A DNA stretch of 64,000 nucleotides, taken from Brachypodium distachyon. Lineage: Eukaryota > Streptophyta > Magnoliopsida > Poales > Poaceae. Made by a program: the position numbers and the translations under genes. Shown here piece by piece: positions 10,519 to 22,905 of this stretch. The stretch's first letter is position 1; the number at the start of each line of letters is the position of its first letter. The stretch spans positions 706,001 to 770,000 of the forward strand of contig NC_016135.3 of NCBI RefSeq assembly GCF_000005505.3, in the 5' to 3' direction. The notes under the pieces were generated by a model that saw only the letters and a list, made by a program, of their open reading frames with translations, did no database searches and was not told where the DNA came from.

Positions 10519-13500
10519 TTAAATTTTAAGAGAGGAGCAACATACAAAGGTTGAAGGCCATGCGATAATTGTTCCTACGGCATGGTCGATAATTTTAACC
10601 TTTTTGAGTGGTCGTATCAACTCATTGCATTTTGCTAATGCAGCCTCAACACGCACTGCCCAGAACTCATTTCCAAGTCTAGCACCTTCAATTTTATATT
10701 CTGGATCACTACTTATGAGAGTAGCAAGAGCAACATTCTTGTTTGCAGTTTCCAAGCTCTTCAGAAATATTGTAGTGCCAACCTATTACATAAATTTTAG
10801 TATGAGAAAATAATCTGGAAGGCAGTAATTTAAAACTTAATGCTTATACCATCATCAAATTAGCACCCAACAAATTCATTCTACTGCCTTGTTGCTTCTG
10901 CAGAAGAAATTATGTGCAACATTAGTCTATCCAATATACTTAAAACCTATGCAAACTAGAACATAGAATAAAAGATTTAGAAGGTCTATGTTACTACATT
11001 AGCAAGCTTTGTCGCGTTATCCTCTTTCGAAATCTTTTTGTTCTGGCCACCATGCTAATAACAAGAAGACAGTTAGAGTTTCTTTGTTTGAGAAAGATTC
11101 TGTAAGATAGGCAAGAAATATAATAGATATAAAAATTGCAAAATGAATGGGAAATAATAATTTAATAATCAAGCTTTTACTATACAGTATACAAATAAGC
11201 ATACCTTATCTGTAGCAGGACCCTTGTTTGATCAATGCAAATCCGTATCATCGACAACATTTTGTTTAGTCTGTAGCAAAAGGTAAGAGATGGATTTTTA
11301 AAATACCTCATGTGGAAGATAATAAATGTGTCCATATAGGTTTATTATCTTCCATTAGTTAACAGATACCAGAAGCCATAACAAATTCCAGTTCACACTT
11401 GATTCGATCATGTTAACAGTGAAAGATCCAGCAGCTTATTAGCTGATAAGGATCAGATACAGTACCCCAACGATGGTGGTCACCCAACAATATATAAATG
11501 AGCATACCTTGTCTACAGAAGAATATTTGCCAGGTACTTGTGAATCCATATCATCAAGAAAATTTTGATTGCTCTGTATCAGAAGATAAGAAATGATTAT
11601 TTTCTTTACAATACAAATCTGAATATAATTATGCATATATACTCTACCATCATATCATTTCGCTGCTCAACTGTATCATGTTGTTCACGAGGACAATCAC
11701 CATATACTCTCTGGTGAAAGAAAACCATAACATTCAGACCATATTTATTTGAAATGAACATTGAAAATGTTTATTAACTACTTCGTACAGATACACATAC
11801 CTTCTTTTTTGAACCTGTCCTGTCAACATAAATATCATCTTGGTATGTAGATATTTGATCCAAGGTACCCTGTAATGCCAACTAAACAAATTAGTACATG
11901 TAATGAATAATGGAGAAGTTATTTAAATCTACCTGTCTTTCAAAGTTTTTTGTCTTTTCTTGAAGTTCCATAATTCTATCATCTTGATTCTTCATAGGTT
12001 GTTCATACTTTTCCATCTTAAGTCTAAGTGACATAATATCTTCACTGGAGGTATCGTTCAATGAAGTAAGATTCATATCCTGAAAGTGACGTGAAGCTGA
12101 TATACCAAAGACTTGATTTGGATTTGGAACACGTCCCAGCCCATGTACATGTCCAGGCTTGTCTACTCCAAGTATTTTATTCAAGGCATCTCCTTTCCAA
12201 GTTGTCTTTCCGCGAATAGTATCTGCTAAATCTGGTTGCTGCTCTATAAGTTTCTTCAAATCATCCTATACATTAAACAATGAAATTAGGAAGAACGAAT
12301 TAAATAGAAACAAAAACTGTAAATAATCAAGAGCTGGTACCATACCACGTGGCTGTTCATGTTCTTGTCACTTTTATGCTTGTGTGTATGGATGTACAGG
12401 ACAGCTCTGTGTGGGTTCTTCCTTTCTGGATCTTTTTGCCTCTGTTCATTATACGTTAAGCTACCCCAAAGTTGGCAATGCGAATATAAGGAGTAAGATA
12501 TGAACATAGATGTATATAGTTTGAGTAAATTACCAGCTCTTCTCTATTTCGAGCAAAACTTTTAGTTCCAGCCGTGTGCGTTGACTTCTTCATGGCACAA
12601 TTTTGCCAGTTTTGCTCACTTATATCCTGTCATAAGATTGGTAAATAATTTTTGAACATTTAATTTCATAATGTCTTGGAAAGAGCAAGCATCATGTGAA
12701 TGATAAATTTTATGAGTGTATACTTACTCGTGCTTTTTGGCTCATCCAGTTCGTGACAAGAGTGATCCACTGGTCCTTAATCACACCCGGTGGAACATTG
12801 TTGTTATTATCTTCCATACTCTTAGATTCATCAAAATACATTGATTTTAGATTTGATTTATGTTGTCTCCATCTATCTCCAATAGTCTTTAATATATATT
12901 TTTCCATGCGAGCAGGGTAAAGGAACCTCATCTACATATCAAACAAATGATGAAATGTAAAGCAAAACGAATTTAGCATAAGAAAGTTGATAAACTCACA
13001 CTTACCTTCACTTGTCCTAGTATATCCTTCTTATTTCTTTCTTCGTTGGTAGTTTTCTCTGTCTCCCTTACTAGTTTTCTCCAGTCCTTGCAATCATGCC
13101 AAGAAAACTACCTAGACGTCCAGCTTCCTTCCCAATCGGCTGATTTAGGTCATTGCAGTTAACTACAATTCTCAACCCTTTTGGAAGATTCCATGTTTTC
13201 CTCAGCTTTGTCCCCTTTCTCTTTTTTTTCCCTCATTTTCAACTGATCATTGATGCAGTTCCAAAAAAATATGTTATACAAATGAGTTATCAACATATAA
13301 TTACTAATCATCATCAATATTGAATATCTCAAAAAATTACCTTGGAGATTACCATCACTACCATCCACGTTGTTGTTATCCTCAGCATCGCTATCTATCA
13401 AGTCTTCTTCATTAGAAGATACAGATTGAGAATCAGATGAATCATCGTCTTTATGTGTACCATTCTCACGATCCATATTTTCCTCTGTCATATATTCCTC

Positions 13501-13560
13501 GTGGCATTGAACGACACGGACTTTATTACGGCATCGAATGATACGTGTTTTAGTCGCCAT
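10519..13560 (-). pseudogene. CACTA TNPA-like gene (Ptta/En/Spm plant transposase family)
   Basis: A multi-exon gene starts at ATG 13558-13560. Exon 1 (to about 13342) encodes a basic start and an acidic D/E/S-rich stretch; its donor is AAG|GTAATT. Later exons carry PIGKEAGRLGSFLGMIA (about 13120), RMEKYILKTIGDRWRQHKS (12910-12850), PPGVIKDQWITLVTNWMSQKA (to 12710), QNWQNCAMKK...AGTKSFAR (about 12620-12540), an RKNPHRAVLYIHTH exon (about 12430), and a DLADTIRGKTTWKGDAL...LGRVPNP exon with a short coiled coil (12264-11935). The last exon (10755-10540) has LGNEFWAVRVEAALAKCNELIRPLKK. These match the plant transposase Ptta/En/Spm (Transposase_24) family. The frame breaks around an A8 run near 13220. 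It probably bound the element's subterminal repeats. Confidence 0.72.
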
Positions 13561-16500
13561 ATCTATTGCACAACAACAACCAAAACGTTAGCTGAATATC
13601 CATGTGCAGAGCTGTAAATTGTAAATTAGATTAAACTATGTAACCTCACCACATGCTAGCTGCAAATCAACAGCAAAGTAAGTAGTCAATTAGTGCACTT
13701 TGTAGGACACATCTGACAGACAAATATGTATCTCATGGCAAGGACACATAATGCAAGTTGTAGATCATAGACAGAAATTAAGACAAAAGTAACAGCAAGG
13801 AAAACAACATTTTAGAAACTTTTATGCCTTTGTAAATATGTATCTCATGGCAAGGACACATAATGCAAGTTCTTAGATTGAAAGAAAATGATTTTTGGGT
13901 GCACAATTTGAAATATCTCAAATCTGAACAGAGTAACAAATTAGTAAAACTTTAGATGACAAAATAGATAATATTTTTGGTGATTTTCTTTATGAGAACA
14001 GCAGATCTGATAACAAGATGCAACACAAATCACAAGCAAACATCTAAGGATGGGATAGGAGCACTGTAACGAGAATGGGACACATCAGGCACTAAATAAA
14101 CTCTGAATATCACAATCAACAGTAACTGAATTTGTATGGGTTTTCATATGCACATAAAGATCACAAAACAGAGCATCCACTATTTTCTAATGCAAAACAA
14201 ACTCAACTGTCGGCAACAAGGGATTGGATGGATCTCAGATTTTTGCAGACAAATACACGAACAAGATCGAGGGTGATGGTGCAAATCAGCGGTGACACGA
14301 GTAGTATGTTGCCCAGCCGCTGGATTTGAGAATTTGATCAGTAAAGCTAAATGCCAAATAAACGTCAAAGTAAGCTCTCAATTGCTATAAACATGATGGT
14401 CATCAACATCCATGGTAAATTGCATGACACGAGTAGATGTTGCCCAGCCGCCGAACATGGCCAGCCAATCGCCATGGCTGGGGACTCGGATAGGGCGCAG
14501 TGGCGAAGGCGGCGGAGTGGGGCGACGCTCCTCTGTTAGGGGAGAGGAAGTCGGGATGAAAGATGATGGCAAAGAGGGGAGTCGGCGCTGACCTGTAAGC
14601 GAGACGCAGACTCGCCGGTGGCAGGCCGTAGTTCCGTGGAAGTGTCGACGGGAAACAGGAATGGCTAAATCTACGAATTGGGGATCTTTATAGGTAGACG
14701 AGGAGGCGCGGTGATTTTTAGGGGTAGTTACCTTAATTTGTTTCTTTACATTCCGAGTAATCTGAGGGTCACAAACTCCAATGTATGGAAGGTGGGGTTA
14801 CTAAGCAATACCATGTGTAACAAATCAACTGATTGGTTTACCCACCAGGAGAAATAGCCGGAAAATCAATTGAAGTACCAAGGAATGGAGGGAAACAAAA
14901 AAATGGAGGGAAATAATGGAGGGAACTTAAAACCTGGAACGAAAAATTGGAAGAGGTGAAAATTAGTGTTGAAGTGCCACGAACATTCATGAACTAAAAT
15001 AGAAAATGAAATAGAGCTGAGCTCAGGCACCAATGATGTGTTTTGCACGCACAATTTGAAATCATAGGTCTGGTGTCTATATGATCGGCAAAAATCATAT
15101 CATACAACTAACCCAGCAAGATGTATCTAAATTGTTTCTCTCACTGTGCACCTTGGAGTAATCCACACACAATATTACTCTCTCACCTCATTTATTATCT
15201 GATACAGAGCCTCTCAGATACATCACCAAAATATCTTACATGGCAGATTTATGAACAATCATCTTACAACTATTGGAGATGTCTTTAGAGCACACCCGTG
15301 GTTCCGATCGGGACGACATGTGTGACTACTATCAGACGGCATCCATGATTCCTATCGTACAACCATGGGTGTTTGCACTGTGAAGTTTTAGGGAGTATGT
15401 AATCTTATAAAAATTACCACCTCCATTCATTAATATAGGAAGTTTTAGTTTTGTCTTTAATCAAAATTATTCGAGTTTGACCAAGTTTATAGAAATTTCA
15501 AAACTTTTATGATTTTAAAATATATTTCTAAGTGGACTAATCCTCCCAGCCGCCGCCACTGGAGCCATAAGATCGACGCAACCCCAGTCCTCTCAGTCTC
15601 AGACAAATCCGCAGTCTCTAATCCCCAATCCCCAATCCCCACTCTCTAATCCACGTAATCCACCACCGCCCGTGCCTCTTGCACCTCCTCCCAACCGAAG
15701 TACCAGGCGGTCCGCTGGCGGTCGAGCATCGCGAGGAGGAGGGGACACTGCCGCCACCGGCAAGAAGGAGGTTCTGGTGGCCTGGTAACCTATGTCATGA
15801 TGTTCGCGGACGTCAGTATCACCATTGAGGACTGAATTTTTTTCCTTACTGAACTGGAAAGCGAACATAGGGGACAGATCAAATGAAGAACTGACTCTTC
15901 TGTGCACTAGTATTGAAGAAATTTATTTGTTTGCTGTTGTAAGATTTTTTATGCTTAGCTGTAAGGGAATCAGGCAGCGAATAAGATTTGTTTTGTTTCA
16001 GACTCCGGGCAAAAGCTTGTCTTATGTAAAATTCTGGACATATGTACATGTAAGTGTTATAATTGGAAGAAAGAACTATCAATACACTGATTGTTTAGTT
16101 GGTGATTGGAATTTCAATTAATTGGTAGCCGAATTGTTGTTTTTTGCTTGTTTACAGTCCGTACTTATGAAGTCTCACTTTGCACTCAGCATGTATGCAG
16201 TTTGCCAAGCATATATACAGATTCAGTTTCAGTACAGAACAGTCCTCTGGCTTTTTAATGTTTCTCTTTTTTAAATTGGCATTACACCTCTGAAATTGAT
16301 AATGCTGTACACAGAACTTGTAGACAACTGAAGCATTATATTGCCAAATCAGATTATCAGGTTCATCGAGGAGAGTAACATTACGAACAATCTGTTCCAG
16401 TTGCATAAGGGAGGCAGTGAAGTTCATCTGAAAAGTGAGTTTATATCACTTAAAGGATGCGTTGTTCAAATTACAGAAAATACAAAATTCTGATGCCACA

Positions 16501-16834
16501 TCTCAAAAATAGAGGATACTGAGTTTATATCTCATAAAACAATTCAACATAGAAAATAGATGTATCTGAGTTCACTTCTCTGACATTAACACAAGTCATC
16601 ACATCTCAGAAATTAACATAACACCTTCTCTGTTTCTCAATGAAGAGACAACATAGTAACTATAAAACAAATTATCGTGATGAGATACACAGCTGGCAAT
16701 GGAGCTCCATTCAATTATCCTGCGAGAAATAATAATTGGTGTTGTGAAGCTAATTTGCATGAAACAATAGAAGAAGAGAGGGAGAAAGATAAAAATAGAA
16801 GCAGACCTTCATTGAGTTACTAATTTTCATCATC
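13561..16834. other. CACTA interior spacer between the two transposase genes
   Basis: No intact gene is seen. A 38-bp direct repeat (13722-13759 and 13834-13871) and a roughly 28-bp direct repeat containing GTTGCCCAGCCGC (about 14293 and 14425) are present. Bases 15420-15545 look like half of a Stowaway-type MITE. Bases 15545-15835 form a GC-rich island with a CCAATCCCC run, unlike the AT-rich surroundings. Bases 16270-16427 on the - strand read VRNVTLLDEPDNLIWQYNA, possibly a LINE zf-RVT remnant. Confidence 0.5.
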
Positions 16835-19800
16835 AGAGCCTGCAATAGGATCTACTGTTGTTCCTTCTATATCTCTATCAACAAAACCTGCAATAGGATC
16901 TACTGTTGTTCCTTCTATATCCCCTCGCATCCATGTATTTATTCTCATTTGCAATATGGAGAAAATCCTCCCCAAGGTTACTCACATGATAAGGTTCCAT
17001 CTCTACATCATTCCATTCTTCACCCATGTCAAAATCATCTCGAGGGGTCACCTTCCTCACAAGTGACCATCCTGGATTTGTACGGTCTTCCACATAGAAC
17101 ACTTGGTCAACTTTACTTGCAAATACAAAAGGTTCATGCTCTTTTTTTTCACCGTTGTGGATCCCATGTGCAAAATTCACAAGCCTAAAACCATACTTGT
17201 CTGTCTTTACTCCTTTTTCTTTCTTTTTCCGGGCAATTTTTTACCCCTTTTTCTTCATTACCCTCAACCCATTCACATTTAAATAGGACCACTGAAAATT
17301 TTCTATAATAATCTAACTCAATTATGTCAACTATCCTACCATAGTACATGACATCTCCAAGGATAGGGTTAGTATCACCTGCAGAAGAGTAGCTTGATGT
17401 TTTTGCGGTCACAACGACTCCACTATTCTCAGTCACCTTGTCATAACGCTTGGGTCTAAATCTATATACATGGATGCAAAAGGCCCTATGTTTTCTTGCA
17501 TCCTGAAGTGGACCACGGGCCAACCATCTAAGATCCTCATCAATGCTGTCAGTACCTCTTTGCTGCTCCAGCCGCATGATCTACACCAAAGCGAAACATA
17601 CATAAGCTAAGACTCAAATTAAGAAAAAAAAAACATAGCATGGAACTTACATGATCTCTAAACCAATCAGGAAATTTTTCATGCGGCATCCTCTCTATGG
17701 TACTAAGTGATAGGCGACTGTTGCGATTTCTCCTTTTCAATTCCGCAGCATGCGCTCTAAAAAATGTTAAATATCAGTTTAAATGAAAACAATTATTTAA
17801 CATGTTACCAAGCTATGGCTGAAAATTACTTGAGATATGGAGTGACAGCATCACAGTTGTACAACACATATCTATGTGCTTGCAATGTCTCCACGTCATT
17901 CAAAGTGTAATCGCTAGTTTTTCCCAATGGATTTCCAACAGGAGGAAATAACTTGGATTCAGCATACAAGGGAGATTCATATTCCTGTGGTTCATCATAA
18001 TTCCTCGATGGCTGGTTATGCTTAGTGAGGAAACCCTCTAAGTATCTTGAACAGAATATCATACACTCATCCGCCAAATATGATTCTGCAATTGAACCCT
18101 CTTCATGAGCTTTGTTGCGAACATACGATTTCAGTTTACCAAGGTACCTGCAGCACATGAAATTTTAGCAAATTATATTACATTAGTTGTAAAATTAAGA
18201 GAGAACATGTCTTAAAACATTACATTGTTACCTTTCAATAAAGTACATCCATCGATAGCACACAGGTCCAGCAATCTTACATTCAGTTGCTAAATGGACG
18301 ACTAAGTGAATCATAATCGTGAAAAACCCAGGAGGGAATATCATCTCCATTTTACATAGTGTGATTTTAATTGATTCTTCCATGCGGTCAAGCTCGTCAA
18401 CATGAAGAACTTTTGAACATATTCCTCGAAAGTAAGAGGACAAATCAAATAGTACCGCTGTGACATCATCTGGAAGAATATCCCTCAAAGCAATAGGCAT
18501 GAGTTGCTGCATTAGGACATGACAATCATGTGTTTTTAGCCCATAAATTTTTCCATCAGCAGAGTTCACACATCTGGATATATTTCCGGAATAGCCATCG
18601 GGAACCTTTATATCCTCAAGAACTTTGCAGAATAATTGCTTCTCACTTTTAGACATGGTAAATCTTGCGGGTGGCAAGTAAAACTTGCCTGATTTTTTTT
18701 TTCTGGATGTAACTCCTCTCTAATCTTCATTTCCTGGAGATCCAGACGACTTTGGAGATTATCTTTTGACTTTCCATCTAAATTTAGAAGCGTGCCAATA
18801 ATATTATCACACACATTCTTCTCTATATGCATCACGTCAAGATTATGTCAAAGAAGATTATAGTCCCAATAAGGTAATATGAATAGACTACTAACTCCCT
18901 TGTAAGTTTTTGACTCCTCAAAATCATCAATAGCTTTTATTTCATCCTCTACCTGACGCCCATAGTAAGTTTTAGGCTCTGGTCTATGCTCCATGGTTCC
19001 ATCAAAAGACTTTTTATCATTACGAAATCTGTGATCAAGTAGCAGAAATCGGCGATGCCCCATAAAACATGATTTCTTCCCGTGTTTCAAGCGTTTGGAC
19101 CATGCATCCGGACCACAAGGTAGACATGCAAATTCTCCATGCACCTTATGTGAAGCAAGCATCCCTAATGCAGGCAAGTCATTTATGGTCCATAACACAA
19201 CTGCTCACAGAGTAAAAGTCTCATTTTTGGATGCATCATATGTGGGAATTCCATTCACAAATATATCTTTTAGATCATCCAAAAGCGGCTAGAGAAAGAC
19301 ATGAATATTATCTCCAGGACTTTTGGGCCCAGGAATTAGCAAAGATAGGGAAAGATGATATTCCTTCATACATAGCCATGGAGGCAGGTTATAGATGACC
19401 AACACAACTGGCCAACAACTATATTTAGAACTCAACATCCCATATGGATTAAATCCATCGGTAGCCAAGCCAAGACGAATATTACGAGTATCGGATGCTA
19501 TTTCTGGGAACTTTTCATCTAAAGCCCTCCATGCTTGGGAATCGACGGGATGTCGAAGCACGCCATCCTTTGTGCGTCCTTCGTCATGCCATCGCAACAG
19601 AGCTGCCATTTCTTTGCACATCAACAACCTCTTCAGCCTCTCCTTGATTGGAAAGTACCGTAACACTTTGTGTGGTATTGCGCTCTTCCTTTCTTTCTTT
19701 GTCAACTTGGTTTCAGGTTTTTTACCTTTCCACCTAGAAGTCTTGCACACTGAGCAAAAATCATCATTTGCTTTGTCTTTCCAGAACAGCTGGCAGTTAT

Positions 19801-20464
19801 TTGGGCATGCATGAATTTTTTTATAACCTAGACCAAATTTTGAAACAATCTTCTTCGCATCATAAAAGTTTTGTGGTAGTTCGTTTCCATTTGGAATTGC
19901 CAATCACAAAATATCAAGCAGATCTCCAAATGACTTATCAGACCATTTGTTCATGGATTTGGCATTAAAAAGAAGCACAAGTAAAGATAGCTCTGACAAT
20001 GTACATCCTGGCCATAAAGGCTTCTCTGAATCTTTGATCATTCTGTAAAATTGTTGTGCTTCTAAATTGGGTCCATCTATATGAGAATTTGGTGAATTTG
20101 TACTACCGGCCATAGACACATCATCATATAAATGTCTAAATGCATCATTAATTAAATCATGCATGTTCACATGCATCTCTTCCTTACGAGGTTGTGCTGG
20201 CTCATCATCATTCTTTTCGTCTAAAGACTCACCATGAAAAACCCATTTGTCATAACTCTAAAGAATTCCATTGTAGACCAGGTGACCACGAATATCATTC
20301 TTTGATAGTAGAGAAGTGTGCACATAGCTTTCACATGGACATAGGATCTTGGTATCCTCTGGCTTATCTTTATATGCAAATTCCAGAAATCCATCCACAC
20401 CAGCTACGTACTCCGAAGTTCCTCTTGGATAACACAAAAGCAACTTGATAGCTTCTAAAGCCAT
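16835..20464 (-). pseudogene. CACTA TNP2-like transposase gene with multiple stops
   Basis: Domains in order from about 20464: a transposase-associated domain (ILCPCESY...GHLVYNGIL), then the Transposase_21 core (CPNNC, CSVCKTSRWKG, LRHPVDSQAWRALDEKFPE, LATDGFNPYGML, NLPPWLCMKE, PGPKSPGDNI, LWTINDLPALGMLAS), then DUF4218 (KTHDCHVLMQQLMPIALRDI) and DUF4216 ([36 protein letters not shown]). Introns lie at about 18149-18232, 17761-17829 and 17583-17652. One frame from 20464 to 18700 is cut by stops at 20258-20260, 19904-19906, 19289-19291, 19205-19207 and 18848-18850. Frameshifts lie in a T-run near 18695, near 17230 and near 16922. A 48-bp direct repeat (16839 and 16887) lies at the 3' end. The start codon is a guess. 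Confidence 0.88.
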
Positions 20465-21449
20465 ATCAACACTGTATAAAGAGTTTAGTCTAGATAAGCG
20501 ATCTAACAAAAAAAAATCCGACCATGCATCAAACAAGATGGCAGTATTATCAAGCATCTCAAACAGTAACATGAACATCAATAATACTATGCTAAAAGTA
20601 TTATCACCGGCATAAATTAGAAAAGTTGCAAAATAACAGATTTTTCCCCAGCTGTAACACAAAGCATTGCCATAGCAAGGTGCAGCCATGATACTAGTAT
20701 TATTGTAATCCACGAAAAATTAGATAAAGGGGATAGACTTTCAACACATAACCAAGTTGGCATGCACAGCGAAACAGAGATAAAATTGCTATGGCTGCAG
20801 CAGCCATTAGGAGAACTTACCAATGGGACTCCCACAGACATAGATGGCGTTAGCAAACGGAGGAAATCCTGACAAGATTGATTGAGCTCAGACCTTGGGA
20901 CGGTGGTAGGCCGCATCCAAATCACAGGAGGCAGCGGAGACGAATCTGGAGAATAAAAACGATTTAGAGATTTATCTGATTATGGGTGAAGCTAGGTGGA
21001 CAAAAAATTTCGGTACTCAATCTGCCTGAGATTCTTACCTGCGTCCTGTTAAGGATTTGGAGAGGACGAGGGGTTTGGATGGAGGAAGGAGATGGCCGTG
21101 TCCTGTTAGGGATCTGGAGAAGATTGTGGGGGATCTGGAGTAGAGGAAAGAGATACCTGGAAGGAGGAAGTCGTGGAGGAAGAGGAATTTGGAGACAACT
21201 ACAGGCAGTTTGGATCGGAAGGAGATCTCTTCTCGGTTTGTTTCGCGCGACTTTTTTTTTCAACGGTGCTTTCTCGGCGATTATTTCTTTGGTATTTATA
21301 CCTTCTCTATAAATATTGGTTTAATGGAAAAAACTATTCAGAACTTAGCACAAAACTTTTGCAGTTTATTGTCGTTTAAGAAAACTAGATTAATCAATGA
21401 ATAGTTTAATTATTTGTCAGATTGTGACCGCGAGACTGATTAGATCATA
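20465..21449. other. CACTA upstream region of the TNP2-like gene
   Basis: This holds the presumed promoter and leader of the TNP2-like gene. GC-rich GGAGGAAG/GGATCTGGAG-type repeats occur around 21050-21200. No independent gene is supported; reading frames on both strands lack family features. Confidence 0.5.
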
Positions 21450-21679
21450 TAAGTGCATATGAGATTATTTGCAACGTATAATTTGCAACAAATATATGTG
21501 TTGCTACGGAAATTAATTGCAACATACAATTTGCAACACCTATATTTGCGTACCTATGAAAACTAATATTAGCGAATTGAGTTTTCAACGCATATATTCG
21601 TAGCTATGAAAATTATTAGTAACACATATTTAAAGCGTTGCAAAGTATGCATTGCTAAATCGGGGTAGTTGTTGTAGTG
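21450..21679. repeat. Right subterminal repeat region and end of the CACTA element
   Basis: GCAACGTATAATTTGCAAC, GTGTTGCTACGG and GCAACATACAATTTGCAAC words repeat toward the terminal TTGTAGTG at 21679. They match the composition of the left subterminal region. Confidence 0.7.
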
Positions 21680-21682
21680 ACG

Positions 21683-22905
21683 GGGCCAAAGAATTCTACT
21701 CACCACAGGTTTGATGTGTCCGATCTTGCGGATTTTGAGTTTGTATCCTCGCAGATCTGTTCTTACAGATTTGATGAGTTTTTGTCGGTGTGCCATGGTG
21801 CTTTCGGTGGCATGGTCTTTTGTGGCTTTGAAGTGCTTCTCTGGTTTTCTTGTGAGATCTTGCGGTTCGACAGCTAGTACTTTTAGGGGATCATATCCGG
21901 CCCAAGTACGTCCAACGCTCATAGCTTCTCGTATTTTTTGATAGGCGACTCGAGGGGCTTTCTGAAACCTTTGAAGGCAGTCAACTTCGTGCAGGGGTAT
22001 AGTGGCGGTGTTGCCGCTCACGTCTAATTGCAGTCTCTTTGCAAAGATTAGTATCACGGAGAAGATTTTTCCAAAAGATTTCATTTGTAATTCTTAATTA
22101 TAAGAGTTGCTTTGTAATTTTTTGTGTTTATGATCCAGAGTATTGTACATGTAACGATTGTGGAGTTTGAATAAAGTTATGGGTTATTCAAAAAAAGCCA
22201 TTAACGTGGGATCCTCTCAAAAAAGAAGAAGTAATTAACGTGGTAAGAAAAGCATAACTAAAATCTAACGGGCTAACCAGTCAACTGAGATTTTAAGGGG
22301 AAAAGTGGAAAATAACCGAAATGCAAAACTTGAGCGAAATTGACCCTTCATCGTTGAGATTGTAGTCAGATGGGTGTTCCATACATGCATGGTGGGTATT
22401 GGAACAACTCAGCATTTTCTAAAAGGAAAAATACGCCATGTATAGATTTGCGGCCATGTCGCATAAGCTACGAAGCCAAAAAGAAAAAAAGGGATTGGTG
22501 AGATAGATCGATATATAACGTATACCTTACAATAAGAAAAGTCAGAGGAATCTGGTGACCAAACATTTCTAGATTGAAGGCCTGTTGTGTCCAGTTACTA
22601 TTTGTGGTTGGCAGTCAGCTAATCAATACACACAGTGACATGCAGACGTATCGTGAGATGACCGCAAAAAATTAAAACGCTTTCCTCATCTTTCAGTGAA
22701 GCTAAAAAGCCTCAATAATATATAGGTGGCTTGGACCCGGATCTCGCTATCAGGCCGAGCCGGCAGCCTCGATATATATTAGAAAAGCGGTATCTATAGA
22801 GTGAAACCAAATTGCTAGCTTGCTTGGGTTAACTGCATATAGAGCTGCCATGTGAATATAGTGTACTATCTATTTAGTTCATTTAGTTCCTGACGAGGGA
22901 TAGTA
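21683..22905. other. Element 3' tail, then intergenic sequence
   Basis: Directly beyond the CACTA target site, 21683-22190 reads like the 3' part of a transcribed element. It ends with TTTGTAATT and GAATAAAG motifs and an A-rich tail near 22185. Its continuation on the other side of the CACTA would be the sequence before 9750. I could not name the family. Bases 22200-22905 hold no gene I can support. Confidence 0.35.

Larger units (their letters stand above)
9753..21679 (-). mobile_element. CACTA (En/Spm) DNA transposon, full length, two decayed genes
   Basis: The 11,927-bp element begins CACTACACCATGACCCC and ends ...GTAGTTGTTGTAGTG, giving imperfect inverted repeats of about 33 bp that share CACTACA, ACCCC and TTTAGCAA blocks. 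A 3-bp target duplication ACG lies at 9750-9752 and 21680-21682. Subterminal regions (about 9775-10150 and 21450-21660) are dense in GCAACGCATATA/TGTGTTGC-type repeats, as expected for transposase-binding sites. It carries a TNPA/Ptta-like gene (10519-13560) and a TNP2-like transposase gene (16835-20464), both on the - strand and both with disabling changes. It was probably autonomous in origin; by sequence it is inactive now. Confidence 0.94.

Noticed and set aside
20986..21312. 108-residue + strand frame near the CACTA right end
   Set aside because: It is Gly/Arg/Trp-rich low-complexity sequence from GGAG repeats, without family features.
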